DNA of 64,000 nucleotides from Aphis gossypii (taxonomy: Eukaryota; Arthropoda; Insecta; Hemiptera; Aphididae), in contig NC_065532.1 of assembly GCF_020184175.1 (NCBI RefSeq), forward strand, positions 26,350,001 through 26,414,000, read 5' to 3'. How positions within the stretch are numbered: the first letter of the stretch is position 1; each line of letters begins with the position of its first letter. The notes under the pieces were generated by a model that saw nothing but the letters and a program-made list of their open reading frames with translations, was not told the origin of the DNA and searched no databases. The position numbers and the translations under genes were made by a program. Positions 24,740-40,294 of this stretch are shown here, piece by piece.

Positions 24740-25110
24740 TCTCAAAGAAATCCCGTGGACGTAGTGACGGGACGATATAAGGTGGGAGGACGAAGGAGAA
24801 GCTTCATACTATATTATAATACGACTATCAAAGCGTCGGCAGCGGCGTCGTCTCCGCGACGGGGCGCCGTCGGTTCCGGCCGGCCGACGGAAGTGCGTGC
24901 GGCGGGCACTCGTTCTCTCGCGCGTCGCCTGCAGCTCGTACTGTTTTTTTATGTTTCGTTCATCCGTCGCCAAGCGTCGCGGAATTTAAAAGCGCGTTAG
25001 TTTCCCTCCAAAAATTCTTTCGCGGCTCTTTTTCAATGGAAATCAACACACGGCGACGGCGGCGGCGAGTCAGTGTGTTTACAAGACATCGACGACTAAA
25101 GACGGTAAAT
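24740..25110 (+). promoter_or_regulatory. CpG-rich promoter-like island
   Basis: A sharp GC- and CpG-rich block in AT-rich surroundings contains TTTAAAAG at 24985-24992. TCAGT at 25069-25073 and a donor at 25105 follow. It is either an alternative Notum promoter or the promoter of an unseen transcript. Confidence 0.35.
25036..25104 (+). CDS. Notum: Candidate first coding exon of Notum (option B)
   Basis: ATG at 25036 opens 23 codons rich in arginine (MEINTRRRRRRVSVF...), ending in phase 0 at ACG|gtaaat (25105). Joined to the exon at 44631 it would place a strongly basic n-region before the hydrophobic signal core. It lies about 50 nt downstream of a TATA-like TTTAAAAG in a CpG-rich block, which looks like a promoter. 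The donor is weaker than in option A. Confidence 0.3.
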
Positions 25111-25497
25111 AAAGCCGCGACTACATACTTCCTACCTACCTACCTATTTATTAATACACATGTAGAGATACGGCACTTTTGACGACAATCCTCTTGTCGC
25201 GCCCGCCAGCAGCACAGCCGCACGCTCGTATACACATTATTATTATTATAATAACAGACATACACACACATACACATACGTAAGTTTATATATTATATAT
25301 ATATACTTATAAGTTAAGATCTATATAATATATATAAAGATCTTTACGGTGAACCGCCGCCGCCGCCGCCGGGCCGCGCGTCACGGTACAAATTATGTCC
25401 GGGGCCGAGGAGATACGCGTCCGTCGTATAATACACTTATTATATGTATATATATATATATACGTATATAAGTATCCAACCGGCCCCGCTAACACAA

Positions 25498-25518
25498 CAC
25501 ACACACACACACACACAC
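25498..25518. repeat. (AC)n microsatellite
   Basis: A pure AC run of about ten units in a CpG-rich island. Confidence 0.85.
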
Positions 25519-25669
25519 TGTCAACCGGTTTTCGGGCCAGAGGCAACGCGCTCGGGATCAAAAGCGCCGCCACCGACACACATACACGCACACGCATATA
25601 TAAGATAACAGATATATCCGACGCGCCAACGCCACACAAACGCCGCCGCTCTTCTTCCTTTTTACTACT

Positions 25670-25758
25670 TATTATTATTTATTGTTGTTATTATTATTAT
25701 TATTATTATTGTTATTATTATTACTATTACTATTATTATTATTATTATTATTATTATA
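25670..25758. repeat. (TTA)n compound microsatellite
   Basis: About 30 trinucleotide units of TTA with scattered TTG and TTAC variants. The apparent poly-Tyr frame here is an artefact of the repeat. Confidence 0.9.
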
Positions 25759-28700
25759 ATCCGACAACCGCGTATAGAAAGTCAAAAATCCATATGTACG
25801 CGCGTCACCGTCCGTCCGTCCATATAGCATAACATTGATAAGTTACCACAACTCGGAAAACACTAACGTAGATCGATAGCTGACGTCGTATATTTTTGTT
25901 TCGACGAGCCTATTATACACGTGATAATGATTACTCTCAATACGCACTCCACAGTCATCGTCATTTTTCATTTACGAACGTAATCGTATTCGTCTCGAAT
26001 CGTAGGTATGCAAACTTCGACAACCTATGATTTCCAACTACAATACAGATAGATACTCGATATTTTACTGCGAAAATATTGCCGATGTACAAGAGTTTTA
26101 CTTAATTCAAATCGCATCGTCCGTACACGTTGTATAATTTTGAGGTACTTATTTTGTTCTTAAAAAGTTTGAAAACGTGTATCGGAGTGATCGAATTTTG
26201 TACGTAGGTATATGTATTCCCGTAGTTTTTATTCACCCTATGTGTACAATGCACTTAGTACTTACCCGAATAAGTTTTACATTGGTTTACATAAGTTTTA
26301 TATTGTTTTTAACAATAATGTAATTGAATATTTGTGCACTTGGTTTCTAAACTAAAATCTCAACTGCAATATAACGTATATTATAATGTTGCTGGTATTT
26401 GATCAAAATATCCGATACTAAAATTCCCTTTGCCAAAACGTAATATTATAAAATGTACAAAACTGTGCTGAGAAAACTTATGTAGAACTGTCGTACTCAA
26501 AATGGAAAACCCTGTTTCAGATGTGATACAATTTTGTTCCAACATAATAATATTATCAAACGGCCCACAAATAATCGTTTGCTAATTTCGTCGTTGTATA
26601 AATTTCAATCACCATAGGTTTTCTCAAGAGTTATGATAAAATGTATTAAACAATTTTCATATAACATTTCCAATCAAAAATAAAACTAGTTCTCATAAGT
26701 CATTGCTCGTTATTTAATTATCGACTAAGAAATTGCATAAAGACTATACATCTTGATAAGTGATAACCTTAACATTTTTTGGATTTGTTGGCTTGGAAGC
26801 AATGTCAATGCATTGAATAAAACTCTAAAGTTTTATGATAAACTTACAAACTGCGGATTTGCGTTATAAAACATGCCTACTGAGTATAATATACGTTGGT
26901 ACAGTAATTTCGCTTGCACATGTATACATCGTTATTACGTCAGATCCTAAATAAATGCTGTGCTCGTTAAATGCTTTATAAAGGCTGTAAGTCTACAATA
27001 ATCATATTGTATTTGCACCGCGAATAATCGAGTAATTCAGTTGTACATTTTATACATGAAACGTAATCAGCTCTAAGCGATACTAAGCGCACATATGATA
27101 CTTAAAATTTGAAGGAAATGGGGGAGATTGAAGCTTAAGTTTAATTAGGTAAATCCTAAATAGCCCCCCGATATTCAAGCCTATGGGTAAATACAATATT
27201 CTGTACACCATAATATACATAAACGTATATTTTATTCGTGTCCGTCGGTGTCTGATGCGTTTTCCTCGGTTTTCGTGTGTCAGTTGTGTATTGCCTGTGC
27301 GCGTGTATGTACGCGTAATGAGACGACGGACAGCGTGTGTTCATCGGACGGGGGCGTGTTGTGGGGTCCGGGGGGTCCTCTATTAGCCTCTGCGTCCGCG
27401 GGGTTAGCGGGAGATCTAAATTTTGTTTGATGTGAACCGACATCGCCGCCGCTGTTCTGTTCGTCGACCGGCTGCTGCTGCTGCTATAGTCGCCGACCGC
27501 TCGCTCTTTTCTCCGTGTACCTATATAATATTATATACTATACAGGTGGTATTATCGTCACACTGTGCAGTATATAAGCCGCGCACGCATGACTATATTT
27601 GGTGGTTCCGAGATCGCGTCAATCGATGGTGGATCCTTTTTCTCCGCTGGAAGAGGCCCAAAATCGTCGAAATAATATTAAACGTTCAAAACAATAATAC
27701 AAACACGCCAACGTCGAATTATAAAAATATTATTTTATTTCTCGCTAAGTATGTGATGAATGATTCTTCAAAAAAAATCTATACTAACACTACCCCAACA
27801 TGTGTTTACGTTTTAAATTCCAATAATGTTAACGGTTGATAACCCGAAGCGAGAGACGAGGCCTTGGATCCACAGCCGTATCTCTATTTCGTCATAATAT
27901 AATACAATAATAATGTATTATTACTTCTCAGTTATCAGTTACACGCCAACTATGCTCTGTATGTTTGTTTGTGATCCGCATAGATCCTTATACGTCTATG
28001 CAGGATGATATGATTATGCATCACATAAAATTACCAATCTCTATATATTTATGCGTGAACAATTTGAACAATATTATACGATTGTCGTCGTCGGCCGCGG
28101 ATATGTAACATTTTGTATGCATGTGCACTGTGCAGTGTGTCAGGCGTGTGTGTTAATCAGTAAATCGGAACACAATGAAAGACGATTTTCTTTCTTCTAT
28201 ATCTTATTATTTATTTTTCTGCTGCAATGTATATATGATGAAAGTCGCTTTTTTCTTTTTGTCTTATCGTTGGTTTTTTTCAAGTATTTTTTCTTCCGGA
28301 GGGAACGAGAAAATGATATCGCGTCATTCATTAGTACGAGAAGAAAGTACAATATATGCGCGCGCGCGCGGTGGGTGTCGACCACGATGATTATGACGAA
28401 GTAGGGTGGATGAGTGAATCGTAGAGCGGATGTTAGCAGCAAATTCATATAATATTATATTGTTCACAATAGACGTTGCCCGCCGCAGCCGATGATTAAT
28501 TATTATTATTATCATATTATACTATTATTGTTATCGAATAAAATATGTACAAGATAATATTGTAGTCGTGAGGGATGGTCGACGGTTGGGGGGGGGGAAT
28601 TTTTCATAATTGGAGTAATTATCAGCGTCGGTAAAATACAAAAGAAATGTTACTATTATTATTTATCTCGTCCGACGAACTCGGCGGAAAACGGTGGCGC

Positions 28701-31100
28701 GGTGGCCGGTCGTCGGAACATAGCCGCGGACGCTTATATATATACATTATACCTAATACCTATATACACACACATATATATATGCAGACTTATAATAGGT
28801 ATATTATACCTACCTTCTCGTATTAATGCGTTATAGCGGCGACTCTATTACAATATATTATAATAATTAATAACAATTATGCTATAATATATCGTTCGAA
28901 ACGTATCTCTTAACAACTTTGTTTGTTTATCGGAATTTTAACGTATACCCATAACGTGTTAAAAAATATTTGATATTATTGTTGTTACATAAAAACAATT
29001 TCACCTTTTGCCGAGCAACGCGAATACAACTGCACGCGTGTCATTATTATATATTACATATCGGACGTTTTTTTTTTTTAACCGTAAATAAAACAGTACA
29101 GCAATCATCCTATCAATGTTGTACCTACCTATATAATATAGTTTTATTAAAAACTATTTAAAGTGTCAGTAGATAGGTTACATTAACCATTGCGATCGTC
29201 ACGAGGTAAAAGATCAAAGAAATATATAAATATTATAGACAATACATAAACATGTTGTAAATAACACGCTCAGTAATAAATAGTAGGTAAACAGAACGAT
29301 AATTAATAATATTATATATTACGCGTTCGGATCCAGCGCGCGCGCGCGCTCATTATTCTTGTAGTGTATAATAAAATATATGTATATCTAGTATAAAGGC
29401 TACACGCATAGACTATTATAATATATAGTATATACGCACTCACAAGTCAAATGGCCAATTATAATATCATTTCATTTAATAAAGTATTATTATTCGATTT
29501 ATGGTTTGTACTTTGTTGTACCAAAATCGTTTTAGGAATGCGTTCAAAGTGTATTACCTATATTTTTTTTTGCGCTATTTGTGCTTTGAAAACCGTTTGA
29601 AAATAAATTATATATTTGGACGATGTATAAAAAATATGGATTTACCAGTACATGATTAATGTACCGGATTTATTACTAAGGTCTGAGGACTTCCCCCGAA
29701 AAGATATCATGCACTAGACAATATAATAAATACATAATTATATTATTTTTAAGTGTATATATGATTCGGAAATGACAAAAAGGATGGTAAAAAAAATGTT
29801 TTCTGCTTTATGTACCAATTAGTATGTACGTTCAATAAACTAACTCATAAAAATCAGTTTTTGAACCGCGCCGTCGTCGCAGTAGCCACTCAACTAAACA
29901 AAACGAATGTTCGTGTAAATATTTGTAGATAGATACGTGTCAGTAAACAATGTACTTTACGCGACTTGAGCTCCTACTGGTCTCTAATTACCTACGAAAA
30001 GGAATTTTTCTCACAATATTTTTAATGATTGATAATTTTTTATTATTTCATAGTAAAACGGCGCTTTAAAAAAACATATTATATATAAATAATGTCGATC
30101 GCAACCTATATAGTTTGTACAATAATATATTACAATAATAGTGTAGCATAATACGCGTAAATGATACCGTCGTGAGTTTAAAGTATAACGTAATACAATG
30201 ATAAATATATTGGTAAAGAAGAACTTGTAGAATTACAGCCACGAATTTGGATGATGAAGGAGTCGTAGTGTACTGTTATAATACATTATTATAACATATA
30301 CAACCACAGAATAAATTAATACAACTCTTATAGCGTAGGTATATACGGGTAATACTTTACCAGTAATAATAATAATGTTAAAATTCCTTACCTAGACTGT
30401 TTTTTTTTTTATTATTATTATTTATTTATTCTGATTGATGACCGTCGTCCGTACGTCCGAGCCGATACGAATCTCCGAGAGAAACGGAAAGTGTGTATTG
30501 CTAGGCGGCGGCGACGGTATAAACGAACCGGCTGATGCGTGCGAGTGTACAGGGCTTTTTGTCTATAGAGGTTTTTTTCTTTTCCGCCTTGTCGGCGACC
30601 GCTATAGACTAAAGTATATACTTCTCTCGTTATATATATATATATATATAATATATATATTATTATACTATTATTGTTATTATTCTTATAACTACAGCAG
30701 TCGGCATATGCATTATAATCTATATCTATAGGTATACCTATACATAATACTATATAAAACGCATAATATGATATTTCGATTCCGCGTGTTAAATTATAAA
30801 GGGGTACGTACTCGTATTATAGTGTGTATCGTATAATGTATATTATACATAAGTAATAATGATAATTATGATGTACTACAGACTGCAGTGCGTGCGATTG
30901 AAGTATTACAAAAACGTCCGACGACTGCAGAATTATGCGTGGTCTAAAAATTGCCTTTTCGAAATTCTCATACTCGCACCAGACGTTGATCACGTATTGC
31001 ACGTATTATATTATTATTATTTGATCGTTGCTAATATATACATTTTGTGTTGTACGATATAAGTTCAGTATATGGTTTCATACCTCATTTTTTCTGTCAG

Positions 31101-31181
31101 TATTTCATCCCCACGCCGCCATATATACGGGTCCTTGGAATTTTCTTCAAGGATTCCACTAACACCACACCCTCCTTCACG
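31101..31181 (+). other. Exon-like segment with strong splice sites
   Basis: Acceptor ttttttctgtcag (AG at 31099-31100) and donor acg|gtgagt (31182) enclose 81 nt, an exact multiple of three. Two frames are open (one reads YFIPTPPYIRVLGIFFK). It could be an alternative 5' exon of Notum, an exon of another transcript, or a pseudo-exon. Confidence 0.25.
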
Positions 31182-31624
31182 GTGAGTTACTACTTATCGT
31201 GGTAGTTTACAATGCGAACTGCTGCGGTGTAGGGATTTGAGCAGCAGGAGTCAGCTATCATCGAAGTGAAATCGTTGAATATTAAATTATTAACATATTA
31301 TTATTATATTATATTGCGTATCCAACCCCCCTTCCCGCCACACTGTTCTAAACCACTTTGTAACGCGCTCGCTACACCGATGACTGCGTTTAAAATATAT
31401 ATATATAAATTATAATGATATAATAATATCACGATGTAGGTAATATGCATTATGTACAATAAAATATGTTAAAATATATAATACATATACCATAATATAC
31501 ACGTACATAATATTATAATAAGGTTTTGTCGGCGGCCGCTTTGACGGGCTCTCGGCTCGAAACGGTTTCCCAAAAATATTCGTTTGACGCGGTCCGCTGA
31601 GGCGATGTGTATGAATGCTGCTTG

Positions 31625-31653
31625 TATGTGTGTGTGCGTGTGTGTGTGTGTGT
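31625..31653. repeat. (TG)n microsatellite
   Basis: A TG run with one C interruption. Confidence 0.85.
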
Positions 31654-33351
31654 CTTTTATACATCAATAACGCCCGCGCGATCGACACGATATCGTGTGC
31701 GTGGAGGACCGCGATCGTTAACAACAATAATAATAATTATAATCGTTTTCGGGTCGTCGAGGGTCGCGCGACTTTGCGCGTGCCGAATCTCGGGCGTCGT
31801 GTTACACGTCATGCCGCACAACGCGCGAGATTCTGTGTGCCGCACATTCCGACGGATTATTATTTCGTATACGTATAGTATTTCGCGTTTGATCCGAGTC
31901 CATCATAGCATACACAAATACACACATTCACGCACAACCGATTTTATCGAGAAAATTTCGACATTGAAACATCAACAGGTCTCCTCCCGTGGTGGTTTTT
32001 TTTTTATTGTGCGATTCTCGATAAAACATTTTTCGAATATCTGCAATGATAGGTACTCGGTGTCTCTGTTATAACATAATATGTACGTGTGTGTGTGTGT
32101 GTTTATGCGTGTTTTTTATGCAGAGCAGGCCTGCAATTATTTATTTGCTGCAGGTGTGTATATTATGTATTCATAAACGTAATTAGGGCGAGGGCATGTA
32201 AAAGAAGATGCATTTTGCGTCCTACATCATTTTTTTAAACATATTTTATTATATATTATTTGAGTATTTATTTTTTATTTATGAAATTATTATAACCGTT
32301 TGGTCACGTTGATTTTATTAATTATCTTTTTTACCTATAGGTATGTATATTATACTTATTAGGTAGGTATTTTATACAAATACAGACTTGACCTTAATTC
32401 ACGTTTGTGAATTCGCGAATACCATGTGTTACATATATATGGTGTAAGTATAGTCGGCCGAATAATTAAATAAAAATAATACTATGACAGATGTGACTAA
32501 TGACACCGGAAAAAATGACTATACTATATAGATACGTTTAAACCGTGATTTTATAAATTTTTACAGTGTTGTTTTCGTAAAAACTATATATCTTATAAAG
32601 ACTATTGTAAACTTTCAGCGCAGTATGCGTAATTTTAGAAAAATATAAACGAAGGGATGAAAAAAGTAATGGCCACCGAATATTTCAATTATTGCGCGGC
32701 GGACTTGCAAAGCCCAGAGCGTAGTCGCAGTTAAGAGCGTCACCGTGGGTGCGCAGAAGACGGCGGCAAGACCAAAACGGATGGTTATTATAGTTTATTA
32801 CGTTATACGAGTCCCTGCCGGGTATAATAATCGCATAATATTATAAATACCTGTATAAAACCGGATTTCCTGTTTCCGACTACCAGCAGTAGATCGCGTC
32901 ACTCGTCGGGCCCCGCGGGGGCGTTTTTCATCACGCATACTTCATAATATTGCAAAAAAAAAATAATGCTCGACACGGTCGCTCGCACGGCGTACGCTCG
33001 AGCGTCGTACTTGTATGCGCGCGCGTTATATATAGTGCATATATACTTATACGCATCGCAAACACCGAGTACATATATATATATATACATAAATATAATA
33101 TATATATATATACGTATATACTTGCAGCGTGCGTGTGGACCGTGGAGGGCACAGCTGTCAGGCGGCAGAACATCAAAGGCGTGAGGCGACCCCTGCGGGC
33201 GCGTTCGTATTTTGTTTACATAGGCGGCACGCATTCAAAGGCGGCGAACCAATTGTGATTTTGCACGTCCGAAAGGAGCCGGCGGCCGCCGCCGCCAACG
33301 GTATACACACACGCGCGCGCGCTCGCTGGTATATTTATTGTTCTTTATATT

Positions 33352-33359
33352 GCACACAC

Positions 33360-33390
<31 letters not shown>

Positions 33391-33391
33391 T
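33352..33391. repeat. (CA)n microsatellite
   Basis: About 20 CA units with one CG interruption. Confidence 0.9.
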
Positions 33392-36300
33392 ATGACGATC
33401 ATATTAACCATTATAATATATTTCTCTCTCTTTCACTGGGCCGTCCGTTTTTTTTTTTCAGCTCTTTTTCCCATCGCACCCTGCACTGCACACCACACGC
33501 ACAATATTATATAAAAGGAGATTTTCTTCCCGTAAGCGCATATAATAATAATAATAATAATATAATGTATAATATGCCCACGTCCCACATTATATTCTTT
33601 TGTATTTATATATATTATATTTATATATATAGGTAGGTATACACGTGTATAATATATATAGGTATATAATAAAATGTTATATCAAACCGTTTATACGCCT
33701 CGTGCATATTATAATGTGCCGCGGCGCAGACGTCACGTTACAATATTATCGACGGTACGCATGTACAATACTGTCGCGGGACCTACGACAGAACCATAAT
33801 ACGTGTCCGCGGACAGCATCTCTCTTTTATGTGGTGGTGTACCTACCTGCGATGTGTGTTTCGTGTTACATAATATAATAATATGTCATAACCGCTCGTC
33901 CTGATACCTGCACGCGGTGCACAGATACGCCCACGCCTTTGTCGCGTCACTATATACTCGGGTATTATAATATCATATATATTATGCACCTTTATACGTT
34001 TGATTTCGAATATACGTCCCGTGAAACCCCTCTCCTGCGATTCAGCCGCGATGACGCGAGTAACGCGGAGATCGAGATGGTGGAAACCACCGAGCCCGCC
34101 ACGGTCGCGGTATACTTTGATGCGATGACGTAAATACGTGCGCCGGAGACGTACCCAACCGCAGTTTCCACCCCGCCGCGCGTCTGATGTCACGAGGTTA
34201 GGGGATGGTAATTAATATGCGTTTTGTACCGCAAGAACACAAAGGGTGTGCAGTGCATAGACCGCAATAGTCGCATGACACACACAGGCTTAAATAAAGT
34301 TACGCTCGAGGTGTATGCATACGACATCGTATATAGTAATAGTGCCTATATACGTTCCTGTAAGAACAGTCTTTGCGTGCGTGCGTGGGTACAATGTCGT
34401 TTGTATAGATCTGTACGTGCGTACACTGCTGCAGGATCGACGAAGAGTGTGAAATCGACATTCTCTCCGGTTGCGAGCCGCAGCAGTGCCGGCGGTGCAC
34501 TAAAAACAATTACCTATATCCGAATTTTCCCTTTAATATGATTTTGTCCAAATGTTCACGCAAGTGCCAGAACGGCCGTGAAGTCATTTAATATACAATA
34601 ATAATGAATTAATGTACATCGCGCGTTCATCTTCCATTTACTCTGTAAACCGCGCCGTATCTTAAACAGTATAGTCTCGAAGATAGGCTTTGCCTTTTCA
34701 AACTATCTTCTTATCCGATGCTCGCCATATGATGATCTATATTATAAGCGTATAAACTATAAATATACATTTAAGTCAAAATCTGTCTTGAAAATTGTAA
34801 TGTCACGTTGAATATAGCTGACTTAAAAGCCGCGTCTCCTTAAAACCCACGTGACTTTCTCTCACCCCGCCATTTTTATTTTTGTCAGTATACATTTATC
34901 AAACTCAAGTAATAACTTAAGCTACACATAGACATAAGTAGAAGAGAGGACTTACGAGTTATGACTTACGGAATCCTTTCCGAAACATTTCAATCCCTGA
35001 ATAATATACATATTAATTATTAATATATTATTTTGCTACATTTAGTATTTATAGTAGACACTTAATTAGTTTTACGAATAAAATATATTAATTTATCGAT
35101 ACATGCATTGTGACATTGACATACGTAGTATCATGCACAGAAATTATAGAGTCTGCTAACGAGAGGAGTTTTTGGAGGTGAAGCAACTAACACTGACAAA
35201 CTATGATTTTATTTGAAAAATACTTCTATATTATAATAAATTTCGAATCTTATATATGTTTTCAGAACAGGTACCTATGTTAAACCATTTCCGTTTTTAT
35301 TTATCGATGTCGCATTTGAAATGATAAGCGTAAATAAATTATCGGCTCGATGCTCGAAAGCGATTTAAACAGTCCCCGATCCCTGGCAACCCCGCATCGT
35401 CCGTTCGACACGCCGTAAACTTCATAATGTATATTGTAAAGCATATCTGGAATCCTCTATGCGCGCACGGGCGTCTTGAATGTGATCGCGCAGCGGGGAG
35501 GCGCCGATGTCCTCGGCGATCACGGACCGTGACAAAACCCGATGGCGAAAACCACCCGCGCTTACAGCACCACATCGAATCGTCCAAACGCGCCGACCCA
35601 GTGTTGTCCGAAACAATAAAAATCCGTTGCACTTATATTATAATATACCGTTCGGAGTAGATATGACTACCATCATATTATTTATTATTGTCGTTTGAAT
35701 GTTTGATCTGTATAGTGTATATAATATTAATACCTATACGGCTATATACGACCATATGTATAGTATTATATAGGTACTATTATTTTGTAATAAATATTTT
35801 ATGTATAATATAGTAAGCGTGAATGTATAATATAATAGCCATAAGAAACTGAAGTGCCGCCCGAGATCAAGATTTATGACATATCCCATACAAGTGCAAT
35901 TTAATATATTAGTATATGGCTACAGTACATTTGATTTCTACAAACGAGATTTTTATTTATAAAATCAATAAAATTTTCGTTTAACATGGTATATACACTA
36001 TATAGTATAATATAATATTATATAGTAACTAGGTATACAATACATACTATATTACTATAAGGATATACCTGTATAATAATAACGTCTACTCAAACAAATT
36101 CCAATTTGAAACGAATTTACACATAAATCGTAATTGCAATATAGTTCGTATTTTTCTAGAAGTATTATTGAATTTTATATCTGTGTAACAAAAAAATTGA
36201 TTGCTATGTTCTTTAATGGTTTAAAAACATGGCAAGATCAGTACTCTTGATAGCCACAAGAAAAAATTATGCTGATTTAGTACAATTTTTTTGTTAAAAA

Positions 36301-39300
36301 TTTGTCTTATACTACAAAGTTAAAACTCCAAAACAATATAATTAGTTATGACTCATAAGCTCTTCATTTACATTATTCATACATAGTAATTGCGTACTAT
36401 ATAGTATCATGCACCTGTATATATAGCTATATAAAAGGTACAGTGCGCGATATTATTTTTACTTTTTTTTTTGAAGCACTATGTACATATTGTTACGGAT
36501 TACATATTTTTAACATAGTAATTAATAATTTGATCATGGCCGAGAGTAGACAGGGCTATCTAAGAATATTTAATAATAGTTAGATTGCCATTATATATAG
36601 GTACCTATGATATACTCACCTATACTAATGCAGAAAATGGATTTCAACTCAGTGGAAACTTGCGGGGTGTACTGAATAATAAGTACAACACTTTTTGCGT
36701 TGCCACCATTATCTCTATACAAGACTATTTATATATATATTATATATAAATTATAATAAATAATATATAAGGACTAGGGGGCATGGGTTAAACTTAACAG
36801 ATTGACATAAAATTTTGTACTCATAATTTTTATATATATTTGAACCAAATTAGAGGGTAAGACTGAAGAAAATTTTGTGAAAAAAAATCACCTATTTGAC
36901 GAAAAACCAGTGGCCACCCTAATATAAATTATATATATATATATACACAATATACAATATACACACATATATATAAGAGTAGCCATCGAGGCATCGGATA
37001 ATTTGTCATAGTTTTTGGACGGTCTTCAAGCTTAGGAATAATCAAGACAAACTTAATTCGTTCATTATTTTTAAAATTTAGTCATAACACCCTCAAAAAT
37101 TTTAGAAACTTTCCAAGTCTTACATTATACAAGTATTATTTCAACAATTTGGTCAAATAAATTCACACTATATTATCTAATTTCAAACAACTACTGTTCA
37201 TATTTTTAAGCGTTGAAAACGAATGAACAGTCTCAAAAATATATATCGTTGAATATTTTTATGCCGTTCCTATCATCCCAAGTATATCCTTAATAATCTC
37301 GTCGACGTTTATTGTTTGTATAATAATATTAATATCGAGATGGAGTAAAATAACGGGTGATATACAAATATATTTTCATTGGTATGTATTTTTTATTATT
37401 TTTTTTTTACACTGCAGCAAGCGTTGAAACTAATAAAATATTTAAATAAGAGTAAAAAATGTATAAAGATATTACTTTATGCACTCGAAGTTTCCGTTTT
37501 CACGTCACACGTATATGTATAAAATTGTGTTTATTATGTCATATGTTTTACGCGAGTATCTATATAGAAAAAAAATTTTATTACTTTGCTTTTCACTTGA
37601 GAAGAAAAAGTAACAATATAACTTACACACAACATATCTATATTTCTCTTTTTTTCATGTTCTGCCGCGAGTGCGAAATATACTGCAGACATACCACATA
37701 CGTGTACTGAAGTGCCTATATTATAATATAAATCATAGTATATTAGTATATTATTTTAACTCTTTCCGAACTGATTCAATTGCAATTAAATTATTTCACC
37801 TATTATTCATAAAATTCATGTTTATTTAAAATTTAGCAAAAAAAAGGTATACATCGCCAAATAAACATCGTACCAATAAAACAAACACAATAATGTGAGA
37901 GATTGATATATTTGTTTACAAATCACTTTACTTTTATCTGATAGACACTATTTATCACAATGTTATTACTTCTTCAAACTTTATTATCGACAAATCTTTG
38001 GTAAATCTTAAAAATTTTATAACTTTTACCCAAAAACATTGAAAACTAACTACTTGTTAGGACACAATGAATAACGCTCATACACATAGTGCTATTGTAT
38101 TTTATTATAATATTTATTGTTAATATAAAACGGTAAAACGGCTTTCAACTGTGACACGCCGACACACTACTTTGTACATGATGGTCATTTTTTCCCCGCA
38201 TTTTACGACCTTTCGGCGGGCACAATATTAAACACGCGTCAAAGGACTTTCTGATGATGGATAGGAGAAAAAAGGCTAAAATCATAATCTCTAGTACAAT
38301 ACAACGTTGCGGTCCAATGTATTATACAGTGGATCCATAAAATTTATTGAACCACATTTTTTTGCGGGACGCTCGGCCACGCGCGTTTCTTTGACGGACA
38401 TTTGTAGGCACGCGAGGAATTTTGTAATATTCTTGTTTACGTTGAAACTAAAATTTAAAAAAAAAATCTTGAACTGGTATTATAATAATACGTTTGATTT
38501 TACAATAGTGTGCACGTGCACGCGTAGGTACCTAGTATATTATAATATATTTCTTTTGTATCAATTCGTGACGATTTACTACGGTTATTAACAATAATTG
38601 GGTCGTGTATTATACAATCCGTATGCCGAAAGAGAATCGAATATTTCTCAAACAAATTCATATTTGTAGAGGAAGGTACTCAATTTAAAATAATGGTTTT
38701 CACTTGTTTAAAACACAACGACAAGCTTTAACGCATTACTATTGTAATTATATATAATAATAATGTGAACACACCCGTCTTTCATTTATCGCATATACGT
38801 GCAACTTGCGTAATTAAGAGAGGATGGGAGTTTGAAATGTTAGCAGGCGACACGTTATCAAATCAAAATATTACATATTTTATGGAATTATAACATACAG
38901 ATATGTACTATGTAGCAAATAAAAGTAAACCAGTAAAACGATTTTTACAGTTCTTACTTTCTTAGCCAACCCTGCAAAATATAAAAAGGAGTGTTATAAA
39001 AATAGTTTTCTAAAGATTTGGTACATTATTATTTAATATTAATACAATGTTATGAGAAGAAATAGGATATTGATAAATTTTGTATTTTTTTCCTTTGATC
39101 CTTTATAATACTATCTTGGCTAAAAACTAATTTCATAATCTCTTCATGATTCAGAATATACAAATTTTGTATTGCATTTTTAGGTATTTTTTAACATTAT
39201 TTTTTACATCTTTAAGTTATTTATTCATATTATAAGTCATTTTTAGTTGTTCTTGAAAAATGTGGGGCATTTTTCTAAAATTTTAGATTTTAAAGAAAAT

Positions 39301-40203
39301 TTGTTCAAATAAATAATTTTATTATTATTATTGCGATGGGTATCTGTTGTAACAAGTGATATTAATTATTACTTAGTGATTAGTTTATTACTAATCTAAT
39401 AAATAATAATCAACATCCTATCTCTAGTTATGAGTTTATGATATAGGTACTTTTAATTTTCTATAAATATAGTATCAATTTGATAATATTTTTACATAAG
39501 CGTTGCATTATAAAACAGGTAAATATAACTGTTTTTAATATACAATAAACCACATGAGAACTGGACGAAGGGAACTTAAAAAAAATATCCATCCAGAGCA
39601 GCAAAATCCTTAACGCCACTGCTTACTCATTGAGCACGCTTATTCAATGTGTAAATTAAATCACGTGTAATTTGTCGAGTTTACACGAAGTCGTTGTTAT
39701 CGTCATTATTATTTTGTAAAATGTTGACGGTTCTGTGTCAAACAAGTCGCATCGAAATTGTTTTTTTTCGTAGATATTATTTTTCGTTGTTCTTTCTCTT
39801 TCTTTTCCACAGCTGCAATAGCTCGCGTCAGACACAAGCCTGTTATTCTATACCTACGTTATATCCATGAATGCGCTTAATGACTTTGGCGGCAAAACGA
39901 GCGTTATACACGTTTCGATTATTATTATTATTATTATTATTTACGTGTATAGTAGTAACTTGGATAGGCCGCCGCGGCAGACGTGTGTTGTGGTATAGTG
40001 TATATTATGTATTATATTATATACCTGTATATAGTATATAGACGCATAATATGCACGGCGGCGGCGGCGTAGTACACGACGGTGGGCGTTACCTCGGCCG
40101 GTCCTGTTTGGTACCCAATTAGCCGCTAAATTACGATCTCCCGAGTCTGCTACTGAATTTAACACGACACAATGTACCGGGAGCGCTTAAAAATCGAATG
40201 GTT

Positions 40204-40294
40204 TTTTTCTCCTCTTCGTTTTCTTCTACCTCCTGCTCGTTCCACCTCTACCACCACCTTCTCATCATCGTCGTCGTCGCCGTCGCCGCCGCCG
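40204..40294 (+). other. Long pyrimidine-rich tract ending in a (CGTCGC)n repeat and CAG
   Basis: About 90 nt are dominated by C and T, passing into CGTCGTCGTCGC and CCGCCGCCGCAG. It looks like an oversized splice acceptor tract, but the segment after the CAG shows no coding signal. It may simply be low-complexity DNA. Confidence 0.4.

Noticed and set aside
25395..25832. 145-codon open frame with poly-Tyr
   Set aside because: The frame is created by TTA, CA and TA microsatellites; there is no protein-like composition or splice context.
31607..32074. 155-codon open frame, plus overlapping frames on both strands
   Set aside because: CpG-rich DNA and TG repeats keep several frames open at once; no motif or homology is recognised.
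32899..33395. Overlapping open frames on both strands around TA and CA repeats
   Set aside because: Low-complexity translations (IYIYIYI, THTHTH); an artefact of microsatellites.
35339..35632. 97-codon minus-strand frame in a CpG-rich block
   Set aside because: Two overlapping frames are open on each strand and composition follows CpG content; treated as a regulatory-type island.
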